Below are positions 7,982 to 17,147 of a stretch of 33,834 nucleotides of DNA, piece by piece. Below the pieces are notes generated by a model. That model did not search any database and was not told the DNA's origin. It was given only the letters and a program-made list of their open reading frames with translations. How positions within the stretch are numbered: position 1 is the stretch's first letter; each line of letters opens with the position of its first letter. The DNA comes from Xanthobacter autotrophicus. GTDB lineage: Bacteria; Pseudomonadota; Alphaproteobacteria; Rhizobiales; Xanthobacteraceae. A program made the position numbers and the translations under genes. The DNA is taken from assembly GCF_030015065.1 (NCBI RefSeq), contig NZ_JAIVFN010000044.1, positions 1 to 33,834 on the forward strand, read 5' to 3'.

Positions 7982-9289
7982 ATGGAAATGATCGAGATTT
8001 CCGGGCTCCTCCTGCTCCTCCTCCTGGGCCTCCTCGCCTCGGGCGTGTGGATCGCCATCGCCCTGCTCGTGGTGGGCTATGTGGGCATGCAGTTCGTCGC
8101 CGGCGGCATCCCGGCCGGCGCCGTGCTCGCCACCACCATCTGGGGCAATTCCGCCTCCTGGACGCTGGCGGCCCTGCCGCTGTTCGTCTGGATGGGGGAG
8201 ATCCTGTTCCGCACCCGCCTGTCGGAGGAGATGTTCCGGGGCCTCGCCCCCTGGCTCAACTGGCTGCCCGGCCGGCTGATGCACGTGAACGTCATTGCCT
8301 GCGGTCTGTTCGGCTCGGTGTCCGGCTCCTCCGCCGCCACCTGTGCCACGGTGGCCAAGATCGCCCTGCCGGAGCTGAAGAAGCGCGGCTATGACGAGAA
8401 TGTCAGCCTCGGCTCGCTGGCCGGTGCCGGCACGCTCGGCATCCTGATCCCGCCGTCCATCACCATGGTGGTCTATGCGGTGGCGGCCAACGTCTCCATC
8501 ATCCAGGTGTTCCTGGCCGGCTTCCTGCCGGGCTTCCTGGTGATGGCGCTGTACAGCGGCTACATCATCGTCTGGTCGCTGCTGAACCCGTCGCGCACCC
8601 CACCCGCCGACCCGCCGCTGCCGTGGCGCGAGAAGCTGAGGGAATCCGCCAACCTCATCCCCGTCAGCCTGCTGATCATCTTCGTCTTCGCCGCGCTTCT
8701 GTTCGGCTGGGCCACGGCGACCGAATGCGCGGCCTGGGGTGTCGCCGGCTCGCTCGCCATCGCCTGGCGGCAGGGCTCCCTGTCCTGGCCGGCCTTCTGG
8801 GCCTCGGTGATGGGCGCGACGCGGCTGACCTGCATGATCATGCTGATCCTCGCCGGCGCTTCCTTCATGTCCACCTCCATGGCCTATACGGGCATCCCGG
8901 TGGCCCTCGCCCAGTGGGTGGACAGCCTCAACCTCTCCCCTTACGCGCTCATCGCCGCGCTCACCGTCATGTACATCGTGCTGGGCACGGCGCTCGACGG
9001 CCTGTCCATGATCGTTTTGACCACCTCGGTGGTGATCCCCATGATCAAGACCGCAGGCTTCGATCCGGTGTGGTTCGGCATCTTCCTGGTGCTGGTGGTG
9101 GAGATGGCGGAGGTGTCGCCGCCCGTGGGCTTCAACCTGTTCGTGCTGCAGACCATGTCGGGCAAGGATTCGAACACGGTGGCCCTCGCTTCCCTGCCGT
9201 TCTTCTTCCTTCTCGTGGCGGCAGTGGCCATCATCACGGTATTTCCGCAGATCGTCATGCTCCTGCCCGAGCTTGCCTACGGAAACTGA
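7982..9289 (+). CDS. dctM: TRAP transporter large permease (DctM family)
   Basis: A 435-residue, very hydrophobic protein of standard DctM length, with about a dozen membrane segments and the family's helical-hairpin regions (for example GSVSGSSAATCATVAKIALPEL split by SGSSAAT, and LGTALDGLSMIVLTTSVV). It carries out sodium-coupled solute movement across the inner membrane. It starts three bases after the dctQ stop, so the two are co-translated. The conserved GAGTLGILIPPSI and PPVGFNLFVL stretches, which form the substrate/sodium region in this family, are intact. The last residues are LPELAYGN. Confidence 0.95.
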   Translation: MEMIEISGLLLLLLLGLLASGVWIAIALLVVGYVGMQFVAGGIPAGAVLATTIWGNSASWTLAALPLFVWMGEILFRTRLSEEMFRGLAPWLNWLPGRLMHVNVIACGLFGSVSGSSAATCATVAKIALPELKKRGYDENVSLGSLAGAGTLGILIPPSITMVVYAVAANVSIIQVFLAGFLPGFLVMALYSGYIIVWSLLNPSRTPPADPPLPWREKLRESANLIPVSLLIIFVFAALLFGWATATECAAWGVAGSLAIAWRQGSLSWPAFWASVMGATRLTCMIMLILAGASFMSTSMAYTGIPVALAQWVDSLNLSPYALIAALTVMYIVLGTALDGLSMIVLTTSVVIPMIKTAGFDPVWFGIFLVLVVEMAEVSPPVGFNLFVLQTMSGKDSNTVALASLPFFFLLVAAVAIITVFPQIVMLLPELAYGN

Positions 9290-9355
9290 TCGGGCCGGCC
9301 CCTCCCCGGATCCGCGAGGGCGCGAAACGTTGGATCAACCCGAAGGAGACCCTGG

Positions 9356-10351
9356 ATGTCTGGATTGATGCGCATCTTCGGCCCGGCCCTCATGCTCGGC
9401 GCCCTCGTGCCGGGTACCCTGGCGTTCGCGGCCCCTGCCATGGCGCAGACCAAATGGAACCTGCCCTCGGCCTATCCCGCCGACAACCTCCACAGCGAGA
9501 ACCTCGCCCAGTTCGCCAAGGACGTGGAGGCGGGCAGCGGCGGCAAGCTCTCCATCACGCTCCACCCCAACGCCTCCCTCTTCAAGGCGCCGGAGATCAA
9601 GCGCGCGGTGCAGACCGGGCAGGCGCAGGCCGGCGAGGTGCTGATCTCCCTGCACGAAAACGAGGATCCCATCTTCGGCGTGGACGTGGTGCCCTTCCTC
9701 GCCACCTCCTTCGAGCAGGCGAGGAAGCTGTGGGCCGCCTCCCGCCCTGCGGTGGAGAAGAAGCTCGCCTCGCAGGGCATCAAGGTGCTCTATGCCATGC
9801 CCTGGCCGCCCCAGGGCCTGTTCTCCAAGTCCCCCGTGGAGAAGATCGAGGACCTGAAGGGCGCCAAGTGGCGCGCCTACAATGCCGGCACCTCCCGCAT
9901 CGGCGAGGCGGTGGGGGCGCAGGCGGTCACCGTCCAGCAGGCCGAACTGGCCCAGGCGCTCGCCACCGGCACCGTCACCGCCCTCATCACCTCCGGCGCC
10001 ACCGGCTACGACGTGAAGATCTGGGAGAGCGTGCCCTATTTCTACGACATCCAGGCCTGGCTGCCGAAGAACGTGGTGTTCGTGAACCAGGCCGCCTTCG
10101 ATGCGCTGGACAAGCCCACGCAGGAGGCCGTGCTGAAGGCCGCCGCCGCCGCCGAGGAGCGCGGCTGGAAGCTCTCGCAGGACAAGACCAGGTGGTATTA
10201 TGAACAGCTCGCGGCCAAGGGCATCAAGATCACCCCGCCCAGCCCGCAGCTGAAGGCCGGCTTCGAGAAGATCGGCGCCACTCTCACCGATGCGTGGCTC
10301 GCCAAGGCGGGCGCGGACGGACAGAAGGTCATCGAGACCTACAAGAAGTGA
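9356..10351 (+). CDS. dctP: TRAP transporter substrate-binding protein (DctP family)
   Basis: A 331-residue periplasmic binding protein. The signal peptide is residues 1-30 (cut after AMA). The mature part shows the family pattern: an N-terminal strand after KWNLPSAYP, an acidic central region with SLHENEDPIFGVD, and the linker segment KGAKWRAYNAGTS, whose Arg at the usual position normally clamps a ligand carboxylate. It captures the solute and delivers it to the DctQM permease. AAGGAG precedes the ATG at correct spacing. A 66-base gap separates it from dctM. The ligand is unknown; the divergent oxoprolinase makes pyroglutamate or a hydantoin-like acid a reasonable guess. Confidence 0.94.
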   Translation: MSGLMRIFGPALMLGALVPGTLAFAAPAMAQTKWNLPSAYPADNLHSENLAQFAKDVEAGSGGKLSITLHPNASLFKAPEIKRAVQTGQAQAGEVLISLHENEDPIFGVDVVPFLATSFEQARKLWAASRPAVEKKLASQGIKVLYAMPWPPQGLFSKSPVEKIEDLKGAKWRAYNAGTSRIGEAVGAQAVTVQQAELAQALATGTVTALITSGATGYDVKIWESVPYFYDIQAWLPKNVVFVNQAAFDALDKPTQEAVLKAAAAAEERGWKLSQDKTRWYYEQLAAKGIKITPPSPQLKAGFEKIGATLTDAWLAKAGADGQKVIETYKK

Positions 10352-10418
10352 GCGATCGGGCGACGGCCTGCCCGCCGCCCGGTTTCCCGCATTCCGCCTA
10401 CCCACCCACGAGGCCGAC

Positions 10419-11006
10419 GTGACCGCGCCCGACGCCAAGGACGGCAACAGCACCCCAGGGACGGCCCACGCAGGGACGGCCCGGGAGGCATCGCAAGGCC
10501 GCGCCGGCCCCGCCATCGTCTCCTCCGCCCATCTCGCGGAGGGCGCCCTGCCGACCCTCTCCGAGTTCGAGTTCGGCCTCAACATGCTGATCCATGCCTA
10601 TGGCCGCTGGATGGTGCGCTGCATGGCGGCGGCGGGCGTGCCGGACCTCTCGCCCCTCGACGTGCAGGTGCTGCATCACGTGGTGCATCGCGACCGGCCG
10701 AAGACCATCGCCGATTTGTGCCTCGTGCTCGACGTGGAGGACACCCACCTCGTCACCTATGCGGCGAAGAAGCTGCAGGCGCTCGGCCTCGTCTCCTCCG
10801 GGCGGCGCGGCAAGGAGAAGACCCTCATCGCCTCCGACCAGGGCCGGGCCACCTGCGAGCGTTATCGCGAGGTGCGCGAGGCACTGCTCACCAATGCCGT
10901 GGTCGCCACCGGCATCCCGCCCGAGAAGCTCTCCGAGGTCGCTGCCCTCATGCGCACCCTCTCAGGCCATTACGACCAGGCGGCCCGTGCCGCCGCATCG
11001 CTCTGA
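10419..11006 (+). CDS. MarR-like winged-helix transcriptional regulator
   Basis: Read from a GTG at 10419 (ACGAGG just upstream) it is 195 residues; the frame is open further back into dctP but without a better start. The first 45 or so residues are Ala/Pro/Thr-rich and probably disordered. From about 45 the pattern is MarR-like: a helical dimer start (FEFGLNMLIHAYGRWM), a winged helix with SPLDVQVLHHVV, TIADLCLVLDV and the recognition stretch THLVTYAAKKLQ, and a wing at SSGRRGKEK. It is the last gene of the TRAP operon, 67 bases after dctP, so it likely controls that operon through the palindrome at 7250-7266. The effector is unknown. Confidence 0.85.
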   Translation: MTAPDAKDGNSTPGTAHAGTAREASQGRAGPAIVSSAHLAEGALPTLSEFEFGLNMLIHAYGRWMVRCMAAAGVPDLSPLDVQVLHHVVHRDRPKTIADLCLVLDVEDTHLVTYAAKKLQALGLVSSGRRGKEKTLIASDQGRATCERYREVREALLTNAVVATGIPPEKLSEVAALMRTLSGHYDQAARAAASL

Positions 11007-11108
11007 TCCGGACCCGCCGCCGGGGCCAGGGCGAGACATTTTCCACCGGATTTGCAATAAGATACCGCCAAATACCCCGACTCACCCCGCATGATGGAGG
11101 AAATGGGC

Positions 11109-11155
11109 GATCCGCCATCGGGAGGGACACGCAATGGTTTCCGTCCCGGCGGATC
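11109..11155 (+). other. Bulged hairpin between marR-like gene and phaZ
   Basis: GATCCGCC (11109-11116) pairs with GGCGGATC (11148-11155), and stacked on it GGGAC (11124-11128) pairs with GTCCC (11143-11147), leaving a 7-base bulge on one side. It lies 103 bases after the regulator and 49 bases before phaZ. It could be an end structure for the TRAP operon mRNA or a leader structure of phaZ. There is no T-run. Confidence 0.3.
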
Positions 11156-11203
11156 ACACTCTATGATGCCTTCTGACGATGCGCGGAGGATGGACCCGGC
11201 GCC

Positions 11204-12346
11204 ATGTGGCTTGACGACCAGCGCCCCCTCCGCTTCGGGGCGCCCGCCGATAGCGAGCGCCTGAGCGAAGGGGCCTTCCAGCCCTTTGGCATCGGGGAAG
11301 GATGCTCCGCGAACCGCGTGCCGGCAACCGAACTGGTGGGCGTCCGCCTGCCCTTCGGCCAGATGCGCAGCTTCGCCCGCAGCGGGCCAGACGGCCTGGG
11401 GCGGGGCCGCCGCGTCCTCGTCGTGGCGCCCATTGCCGGCGCCTATCCCTTCCTGATGCGCGACCTCATCGTGGCGCTTCTCGGCATCGCCGACACGGTG
11501 GCGGTCACCGACTGGCCCAATGCCCGCTACGTCCCGGTCTCGGCCGGCCGTTTCGGTTTCGCCGAAAACTGCATGGAGACCGCGCAGATGGCGCGCGCGC
11601 TGGCGGGCGATGACGGCGGCGTCCACATGGTCGGCGTCTGCCAGGGTGCGCTGCCGGCATTCGCCGCCGCCTGCCTGCTGGCCGCTGCCGGCCTGCCGCC
11701 GGCGAGCCTCAGCCTGATCGGCGGGCCCATCGACCCCTCGCGCAATCCCACCCGCCTGTGGCGCGTGCTGCAGGAGCGGTCGCTCGAGGCGCTGGAGCGG
11801 CAGGTGATCGAGACCGTGTCCTCCGCCTTTCCCGGTGCGGGGCGACGCATTTTTCCGGCCTGGCGGCAGATCGATGCCTTCGCCCTCTATCTGTGGCGCC
11901 AGAGTCTCTCGGGCGGTGACCTGCCGTTCCGCCTCGCCTTCGACGACGGCGACGACCCGCTGCGCTTTCCCCTGGCAAGATTGTGCTGGAACATGATGGA
12001 CGTGGCTGGCGAGTTCTTCATGGAGAATGTCGCCACCGTGTTCCGCGAGAATGCGCTGGCCCGCGACCGCCTGACCATCGCCAACCAGGCGGTCCGCGGG
12101 GAAGCCCTCACCACCACCGCGCTCCTGACCATCGAAGGGGAGATGGACGACATTTCCGCCCGAACCCAGACCGAGGCGGCCCACGACCTGTGTGTCAACA
12201 TCCCTGCCGGGCTGAAGCGGCAGGTGGTGGTGCCCAATGCGGGGCATTTCACGTTGTTCTACGGCCGGCGCATGCGCGAGATCGTGCTTCCCGCCCTTGC
12301 CGAGGTCATGGCCGCCGCCGAGGACAGTACCCGTCCGGCCGCCTGA
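11204..12346 (+). CDS. phaZ: Intracellular polyhydroxyalkanoate depolymerase
   Basis: A 380-residue alpha/beta-hydrolase of the intracellular PhaZ group, which hydrolyses stored poly-3-hydroxybutyrate granules to release hydroxybutyrate. The diagnostic TDWPNARYVP motif is present. The nucleophile is Cys146 in GVCQG rather than Ser, which is normal for this group. The acid is probably D315 or D316 in IEGEMDDIS, and the catalytic His is H348 in NAGHFTLF. There is no signal peptide, consistent with a cytosolic enzyme. An in-frame stop lies shortly upstream, so the ATG at 11204 is the only good start; its GGAGGA is set rather far back. It is a single gene between the TRAP operon and the AcoR-type regulator. 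Confidence 0.9.
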   Translation: MWLDDQRPLRFGAPADSERLSEGAFQPFGIGEGCSANRVPATELVGVRLPFGQMRSFARSGPDGLGRGRRVLVVAPIAGAYPFLMRDLIVALLGIADTVAVTDWPNARYVPVSAGRFGFAENCMETAQMARALAGDDGGVHMVGVCQGALPAFAAACLLAAAGLPPASLSLIGGPIDPSRNPTRLWRVLQERSLEALERQVIETVSSAFPGAGRRIFPAWRQIDAFALYLWRQSLSGGDLPFRLAFDDGDDPLRFPLARLCWNMMDVAGEFFMENVATVFRENALARDRLTIANQAVRGEALTTTALLTIEGEMDDISARTQTEAAHDLCVNIPAGLKRQVVVPNAGHFTLFYGRRMREIVLPALAEVMAAAEDSTRPAA

Positions 12347-12516
12347 CCATACGGCGCGTCGGCGAGCCTTCGAGCGACGCGAAAGCCGGCCGCTTGACGG
12401 AACGCCTTGCAACTCCCGGGAGCCACCCTCCATCTCTTTGGACGGAGACGGATTCACCGCCATATCGCATCGCGATGGCGCTTCAATATGGGGGCATCGC
12501 CCTCGAAGCTGATGAT

Positions 12517-12569
12517 AGAGAACGCGTTATCCGATCAGCTTGCGATGCAAGCAGATCGGATAACGCTCT
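12517..12569. repeat. Palindromic intergenic repeat, copy 2
   Basis: 18-base arms at 12526-12543 and 12547-12564 match at 17 of 18 positions around a 3-base loop, giving a very stable cruciform or hairpin. Outer AGAG and CTCT bases extend it with a small bulge. It shares the CCGATCAG core and the CGCTC end with the element at 1311-1355. It lies in the gap between the converging phaZ and AcoR-type genes, where it could also act as a shared terminator. The rest of the 221-base gap holds no gene. Confidence 0.6.
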
Positions 12570-14547
12570 AATGACCGCCGCGGCTTCCCCGGGCGGCAAG
12601 ATGGCGGTGCAGCGTGCTGCGGTGGATGCCGAGCCTGCGCGCCGCTTCCGAGACATTGCCTTCGCAGGCGACGAGCGCCGCCTCGATGGTGGCCCGCGTC
12701 ACCGCGCCCAGATCGCGCGCGGCAAGGTCCCGCGCAGCGGCGTCGCCCGGCGCGGCCGGCTGCGGCGATGGCCCCACGGACCGGCGCGCCGCACGCAGTT
12801 CCGCCGGCAGGTCCTCAACCCCCAGGATGTGGCCCGGCTCCGCCAGCGCCTGGAGCACGCGCAGGACACCCACCAGCTGGCGGAAATTGCCCGGCCAGTC
12901 GTGGCCCGCCAGCGCGGCGCGGCACTCGGCAGACAAAGCGGGGGCGTCGGGGCAAGGCCCGGCCAGTTCCGCCCACAGGCGGTCCACCAACACCTCGCGG
13001 TCGGCGAGGGTGCGCAGCGAGGGGAGCATCACCGTATACTGGGCGATGCGGAAATACAGGTCCGCCCGGAAGGCGCCCGCCTCCACCAGCTGCTTCAGGT
13101 CGCGGTGGGAGGCGCAGACCAGGGCGAAGTCCACCGCCACCGGCCGCCCGCCGCCGAGCGGCGTCACCTCGCGTTCCTGAAGCACGCGCAGCAGGCGGCT
13201 CTGGAGCGGGAGCGGCATGTCGCCGATCTCGTCGAGGAACAGCACCCCGCCGTCCGCCTCGCGGAACAGGCCCTTGAAGCCGGCGCGACGGGCACCGGTG
13301 AAGGCGCCTTCCTCATAGCCGAACAGCTCGGATTCGATGAGGCCCTCGGGCAGGGCCGCGCAATTGACCGCCGCGAACGGCCGGGCGCCCCGATTGCCAC
13401 GCCGGTGCATCTGGCGTGCGAACACCTCCTTGCCGACACCGGTCTCGCCCTGGATCAGCACCGGCACGCCGGCTTCCATGAGGCGCACGGCGCGGCCGAG
13501 GTCCCGTTCCGTCGCGGCGTCGAAGCGCGGGCCCGGCGCCGGCGCCACGGGCGGGCGCGCGGGTGCGGGCTGTGGTTCTGCGGGCTGCGGCGCACGCGGC
13601 GAAAGGGTGCGGACCGGCGTGCCCTGACGCTCGAGGCGCATGATCACGTCGCCCCGGCGGGTGCGCACGCGCCGTTCTTCCCCGGCCTTGCCGAGGCTGC
13701 CCTCGAACAGGTCGCCGAAGCGCTTGGCCTCCAGCGCATCCCAGCCGAGGCCGAGCAAGGCAAGGCCCGGGCGGTTGGCGGCGATGAGGCGGTAATCCTC
13801 GAACACGAGGATGCCCTCGCGCGCCGTGCCGAGGAAGCTCGGATCGGCATGGAAGCGCACCAGGCTATGGTCGGGGAAGGCGCCCTCGAACATGCGGTGC
13901 TCCACCTGGCCGGCGGCCAGCTCCACCAGCGCCAGCGCGTGCAGATGCGGCACCGAGGCCGGGCCCGACAGGTCGAGCAGGCCCACCAGCTCTCCGAACG
14001 GATCGTGGATGGGGGCGGCGGCGCAGCTCAAGATACCGTTGGCCTCGGCATAATGCTCCGCCCCGCGCACCTCCACCGGGCGGCGCTCCACCAGCGCAGT
14101 GCCGATGGCGTTGGTGCCGGTCTCGGCCTCACTCCAGCTCACGCCCGGGCGCAGCGCCACCTTGGCGGCGCGGTCGGCGAAGTCGGCGCTACCCACGGTG
14201 TCCAGCACCAGCCCGGACGGATCAGTGAGGATGACGATGCTGTCGGCCGCGCGGGCGGCGGCGTGGAGCGCCTCCAGCTCGGGACGGCAGCGCCGGCGCA
14301 GGGCCTCATGGCGCTCACGCCGGGCGGCGAACTCGCTATCCGTCAACGGCTCCGCCCGCGGACGGGACTGCGGCCCGAGCCCCCGCGCGGCGCAGCGGGT
14401 CCAGGAGCGCAGGATCGGCTGCGCCAGCGCGTCCTCCGCCACCGGCGCGCCGGAGAAGAAGCGGCGGCGGGCCGCAAGGACCGCATCGGTCGAGGCGCAG
14501 GACGACAGTGCAGAGGTCGACACGGCAGGCGTCGGCACAGCAGGCAT
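12568..14547 (-). CDS. AcoR-type sigma-54-dependent transcriptional activator
   Basis: A 659-residue enhancer-binding protein. A GAF-type sensor region covers about 70-200 (with EAETGTNAIGTAL, typical of AcoR-like proteins), followed by a second sensor-like segment and a Pro-rich linker. The AAA+ domain runs from about 345 to 575 with Walker A GETGVGKE (367-374), the sigma-54-contact loop GAFTGA (414-419) and Walker B LFLDEIGD (D439). A Fis-type helix-turn-helix ends the protein (GNVSEAARRLGIHRSTLHRH). It should activate the divergent aldehyde dehydrogenase gene through the -24/-12 promoter at 14760-14775. The family responds to small carbonyls or alcohols such as acetoin and acetaldehyde; the effector here is not known. 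Confidence 0.93.
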   Translation of the reverse strand: MPAVPTPAVSTSALSSCASTDAVLAARRRFFSGAPVAEDALAQPILRSWTRCAARGLGPQSRPRAEPLTDSEFAARRERHEALRRRCRPELEALHAAARAADSIVILTDPSGLVLDTVGSADFADRAAKVALRPGVSWSEAETGTNAIGTALVERRPVEVRGAEHYAEANGILSCAAAPIHDPFGELVGLLDLSGPASVPHLHALALVELAAGQVEHRMFEGAFPDHSLVRFHADPSFLGTAREGILVFEDYRLIAANRPGLALLGLGWDALEAKRFGDLFEGSLGKAGEERRVRTRRGDVIMRLERQGTPVRTLSPRAPQPAEPQPAPARPPVAPAPGPRFDAATERDLGRAVRLMEAGVPVLIQGETGVGKEVFARQMHRRGNRGARPFAAVNCAALPEGLIESELFGYEEGAFTGARRAGFKGLFREADGGVLFLDEIGDMPLPLQSRLLRVLQEREVTPLGGGRPVAVDFALVCASHRDLKQLVEAGAFRADLYFRIAQYTVMLPSLRTLADREVLVDRLWAELAGPCPDAPALSAECRAALAGHDWPGNFRQLVGVLRVLQALAEPGHILGVEDLPAELRAARRSVGPSPQPAAPGDAAARDLAARDLGAVTRATIEAALVACEGNVSEAARRLGIHRSTLHRHLAARGSRGGH

Positions 14548-14578
14548 GTGGGTCCCTCGCTTGGCTTCGCTCCCTGAA

Positions 14579-14605
14579 ACACCTGTCGCATTTTGCTACA
14601 GGTGT
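14579..14605. promoter_or_regulatory. Upstream activator site, 12-base-arm palindrome
   Basis: An inverted repeat from 14579 to 14605 with 12-base arms (one mismatch) and a 3-base centre; the outer ACACCTGT/ACAGGTGT arms are perfect. It lies 155 bases upstream of the sigma-54 promoter and 32 bases from the AcoR-type start codon, the expected place for an enhancer that also allows autoregulation. Confidence 0.65.
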
Positions 14606-14759
14606 CGCAGCTCTTGTTCTTATGTGCGCCAGTCTGGCACGACTATTCGCTTCCCGTCCAGCGGACGTTCCGGCAAGGCTTGGCGGCCGCCAGCAAAATC
14701 AAGACAGGCCAGCATCTTCCCGCAGCGCAAATAAAGTCGTTTGGATACCCTGCAAGATC

Positions 14760-14775
14760 TGGCACGGGCGCTGCA
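14760..14775 (+). promoter_or_regulatory. Sigma-54 (-24/-12) promoter of the aldehyde dehydrogenase gene
   Basis: TGGCACG (14760-14766), four bases, then CTGCA (14771-14775) places the invariant GG and GC exactly as sigma-54 requires. Transcription would begin at about 14786, leaving a short leader with GGGAGGG before the ATG at 14810. The divergent sigma-54 activator gene supports it. Confidence 0.8.
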
Positions 14776-14809
14776 CACCATCTGCCGCATCAACCCTCGG
14801 GAGGGAACA

Positions 14810-16330
<1,521 letters not shown>

Positions 16331-16354
16331 GCGCGGCTTCTTCCAGGAGCGGGG

Positions 16355-16378
16355 GCTGCCGGCGCGGGGGCCGGCAGC
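16355..16378 (+). terminator. Hairpin after aldehyde dehydrogenase gene
   Basis: GCTGCCGGC (16355-16363) pairs with 16370-16378 around a 6-base loop, 24 bases after the stop codon. Only a pyrimidine-rich stretch, not a T-run, follows. It is a probable terminator for the aldehyde dehydrogenase transcript. Confidence 0.5.
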
Positions 16379-16569
16379 ATCCTTCCCTTGCCCCCCTCCC
16401 GGGGCATCTCGCCGGAGGCGGTCTTCGCCAACCCGCGCCGGGAGACATGAATGGATGGCCTGGGCTTGTCCCCGCTCCGGCCCTCCGTCTCCCGCCGCCT
16501 CCGGTCTTTTCTTTTCGTTCCGCGTTTCTCAACCCGCGCGAAGGATGGAGGCCGACAGTCATGGCTTGC

Positions 16570-16600
16570 GCCGCAGACCCGTTTCCCCCGGGTCTGCGGC
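16570..16600 (-). terminator. Perfect 11-base-pair hairpin after the hyf operon
   Basis: 16570-16580 is perfectly complementary to 16590-16600 with a 9-base loop. It lies 26 bases beyond the hyfI stop and between converging genes, so it probably ends the hyf transcript. There is no T-run on either strand. Confidence 0.5.
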
Positions 16601-16626
16601 GTCGGCGTTTGCACGCCGGTCCCGGC

Positions 16627-17139
16627 TCAATCCCTGCCGGCGCGCAGCAGCGCGAGAAGGCCGGTGAGCAGCGCCAGGGGCGTCGGCGGGCAGCCGGGTA
16701 TCCTGAGGTCCACCGGCAGCACGGCCTCCACGCCGCCGGCGCAGGCATAGCCGCCGGCGAAGACGCCGCCAGTGATGGCGCAGTCGCCGGCCGCCACCAC
16801 CCATTTGGGCGCGGGCGTCGCGTCGTAGGTGCGCTTCAGCGCCTCGGCCATGTTCTTCGCCACCGGCCCGGTCACCAGCAGCACGTCCGCATGGCGGGGC
16901 GAGGCGACGAAATGGAGGCCGAAGCGCTCCAGGTCGTAGAAGGCATTGCCCAGCGCGTGGATCTCCAGCTCGCAGCCGTTGCACGAGCCCGCATCCACCT
17001 CGCGGATGGACAGGCTGCGCCCGAGCCGCGCCCGAGCCGCCGCATTGAGCTCGGCGGCGAGCTGTTCCACCGCCACGTCTTCCGGAGCGGCCTCCGTGAG
17101 GGGGGCTTTCAGCAGCCCTTGGAGCAGGAGCTTGCGCAT
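16627..17139 (-). CDS. hyfI: HyfI/NuoB-like iron-sulphur small subunit of the Hyf-type complex
   Basis: A 170-residue member of the NuoB/hydrogenase-small-subunit family. All four cysteines for a 4Fe-4S cluster are present: C53 and C56 (SCNGCELE), C120 (GDCAITGG) and C150 (PGCPPTP). In related complexes this cluster passes electrons between the catalytic large subunit and the redox chain at the membrane. It is shorter than the E. coli protein (about 250 residues), lacking its C-terminal extension. The ATG at 17139 is chosen because it is 8 bases after the hyfG stop and begins the conserved part; the upstream open frame is unconserved. It is the last gene of the operon. Confidence 0.9.
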   Translation of the reverse strand: MRKLLLQGLLKAPLTEAAPEDVAVEQLAAELNAAARARLGRSLSIREVDAGSCNGCELEIHALGNAFYDLERFGLHFVASPRHADVLLVTGPVAKNMAEALKRTYDATPAPKWVVAAGDCAITGGVFAGGYACAGGVEAVLPVDLRIPGCPPTPLALLTGLLALLRAGRD

Positions 17140-17147
17140 GATGGCCC

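Noticed and set aside
11204-12346. PhaZ with Cys instead of Ser as a broken hydrolase
   Set aside because: A Cys nucleophile in V-C-Q is the normal state of intracellular PHA depolymerases, and the Asp and His partners are present.
14635-14651. A second sigma-54-like site, TGGCACG followed by TTCGC
   Set aside because: The GC pair is one base too far from the GG pair, and the site at 14760-14775 has exact spacing and a better position.
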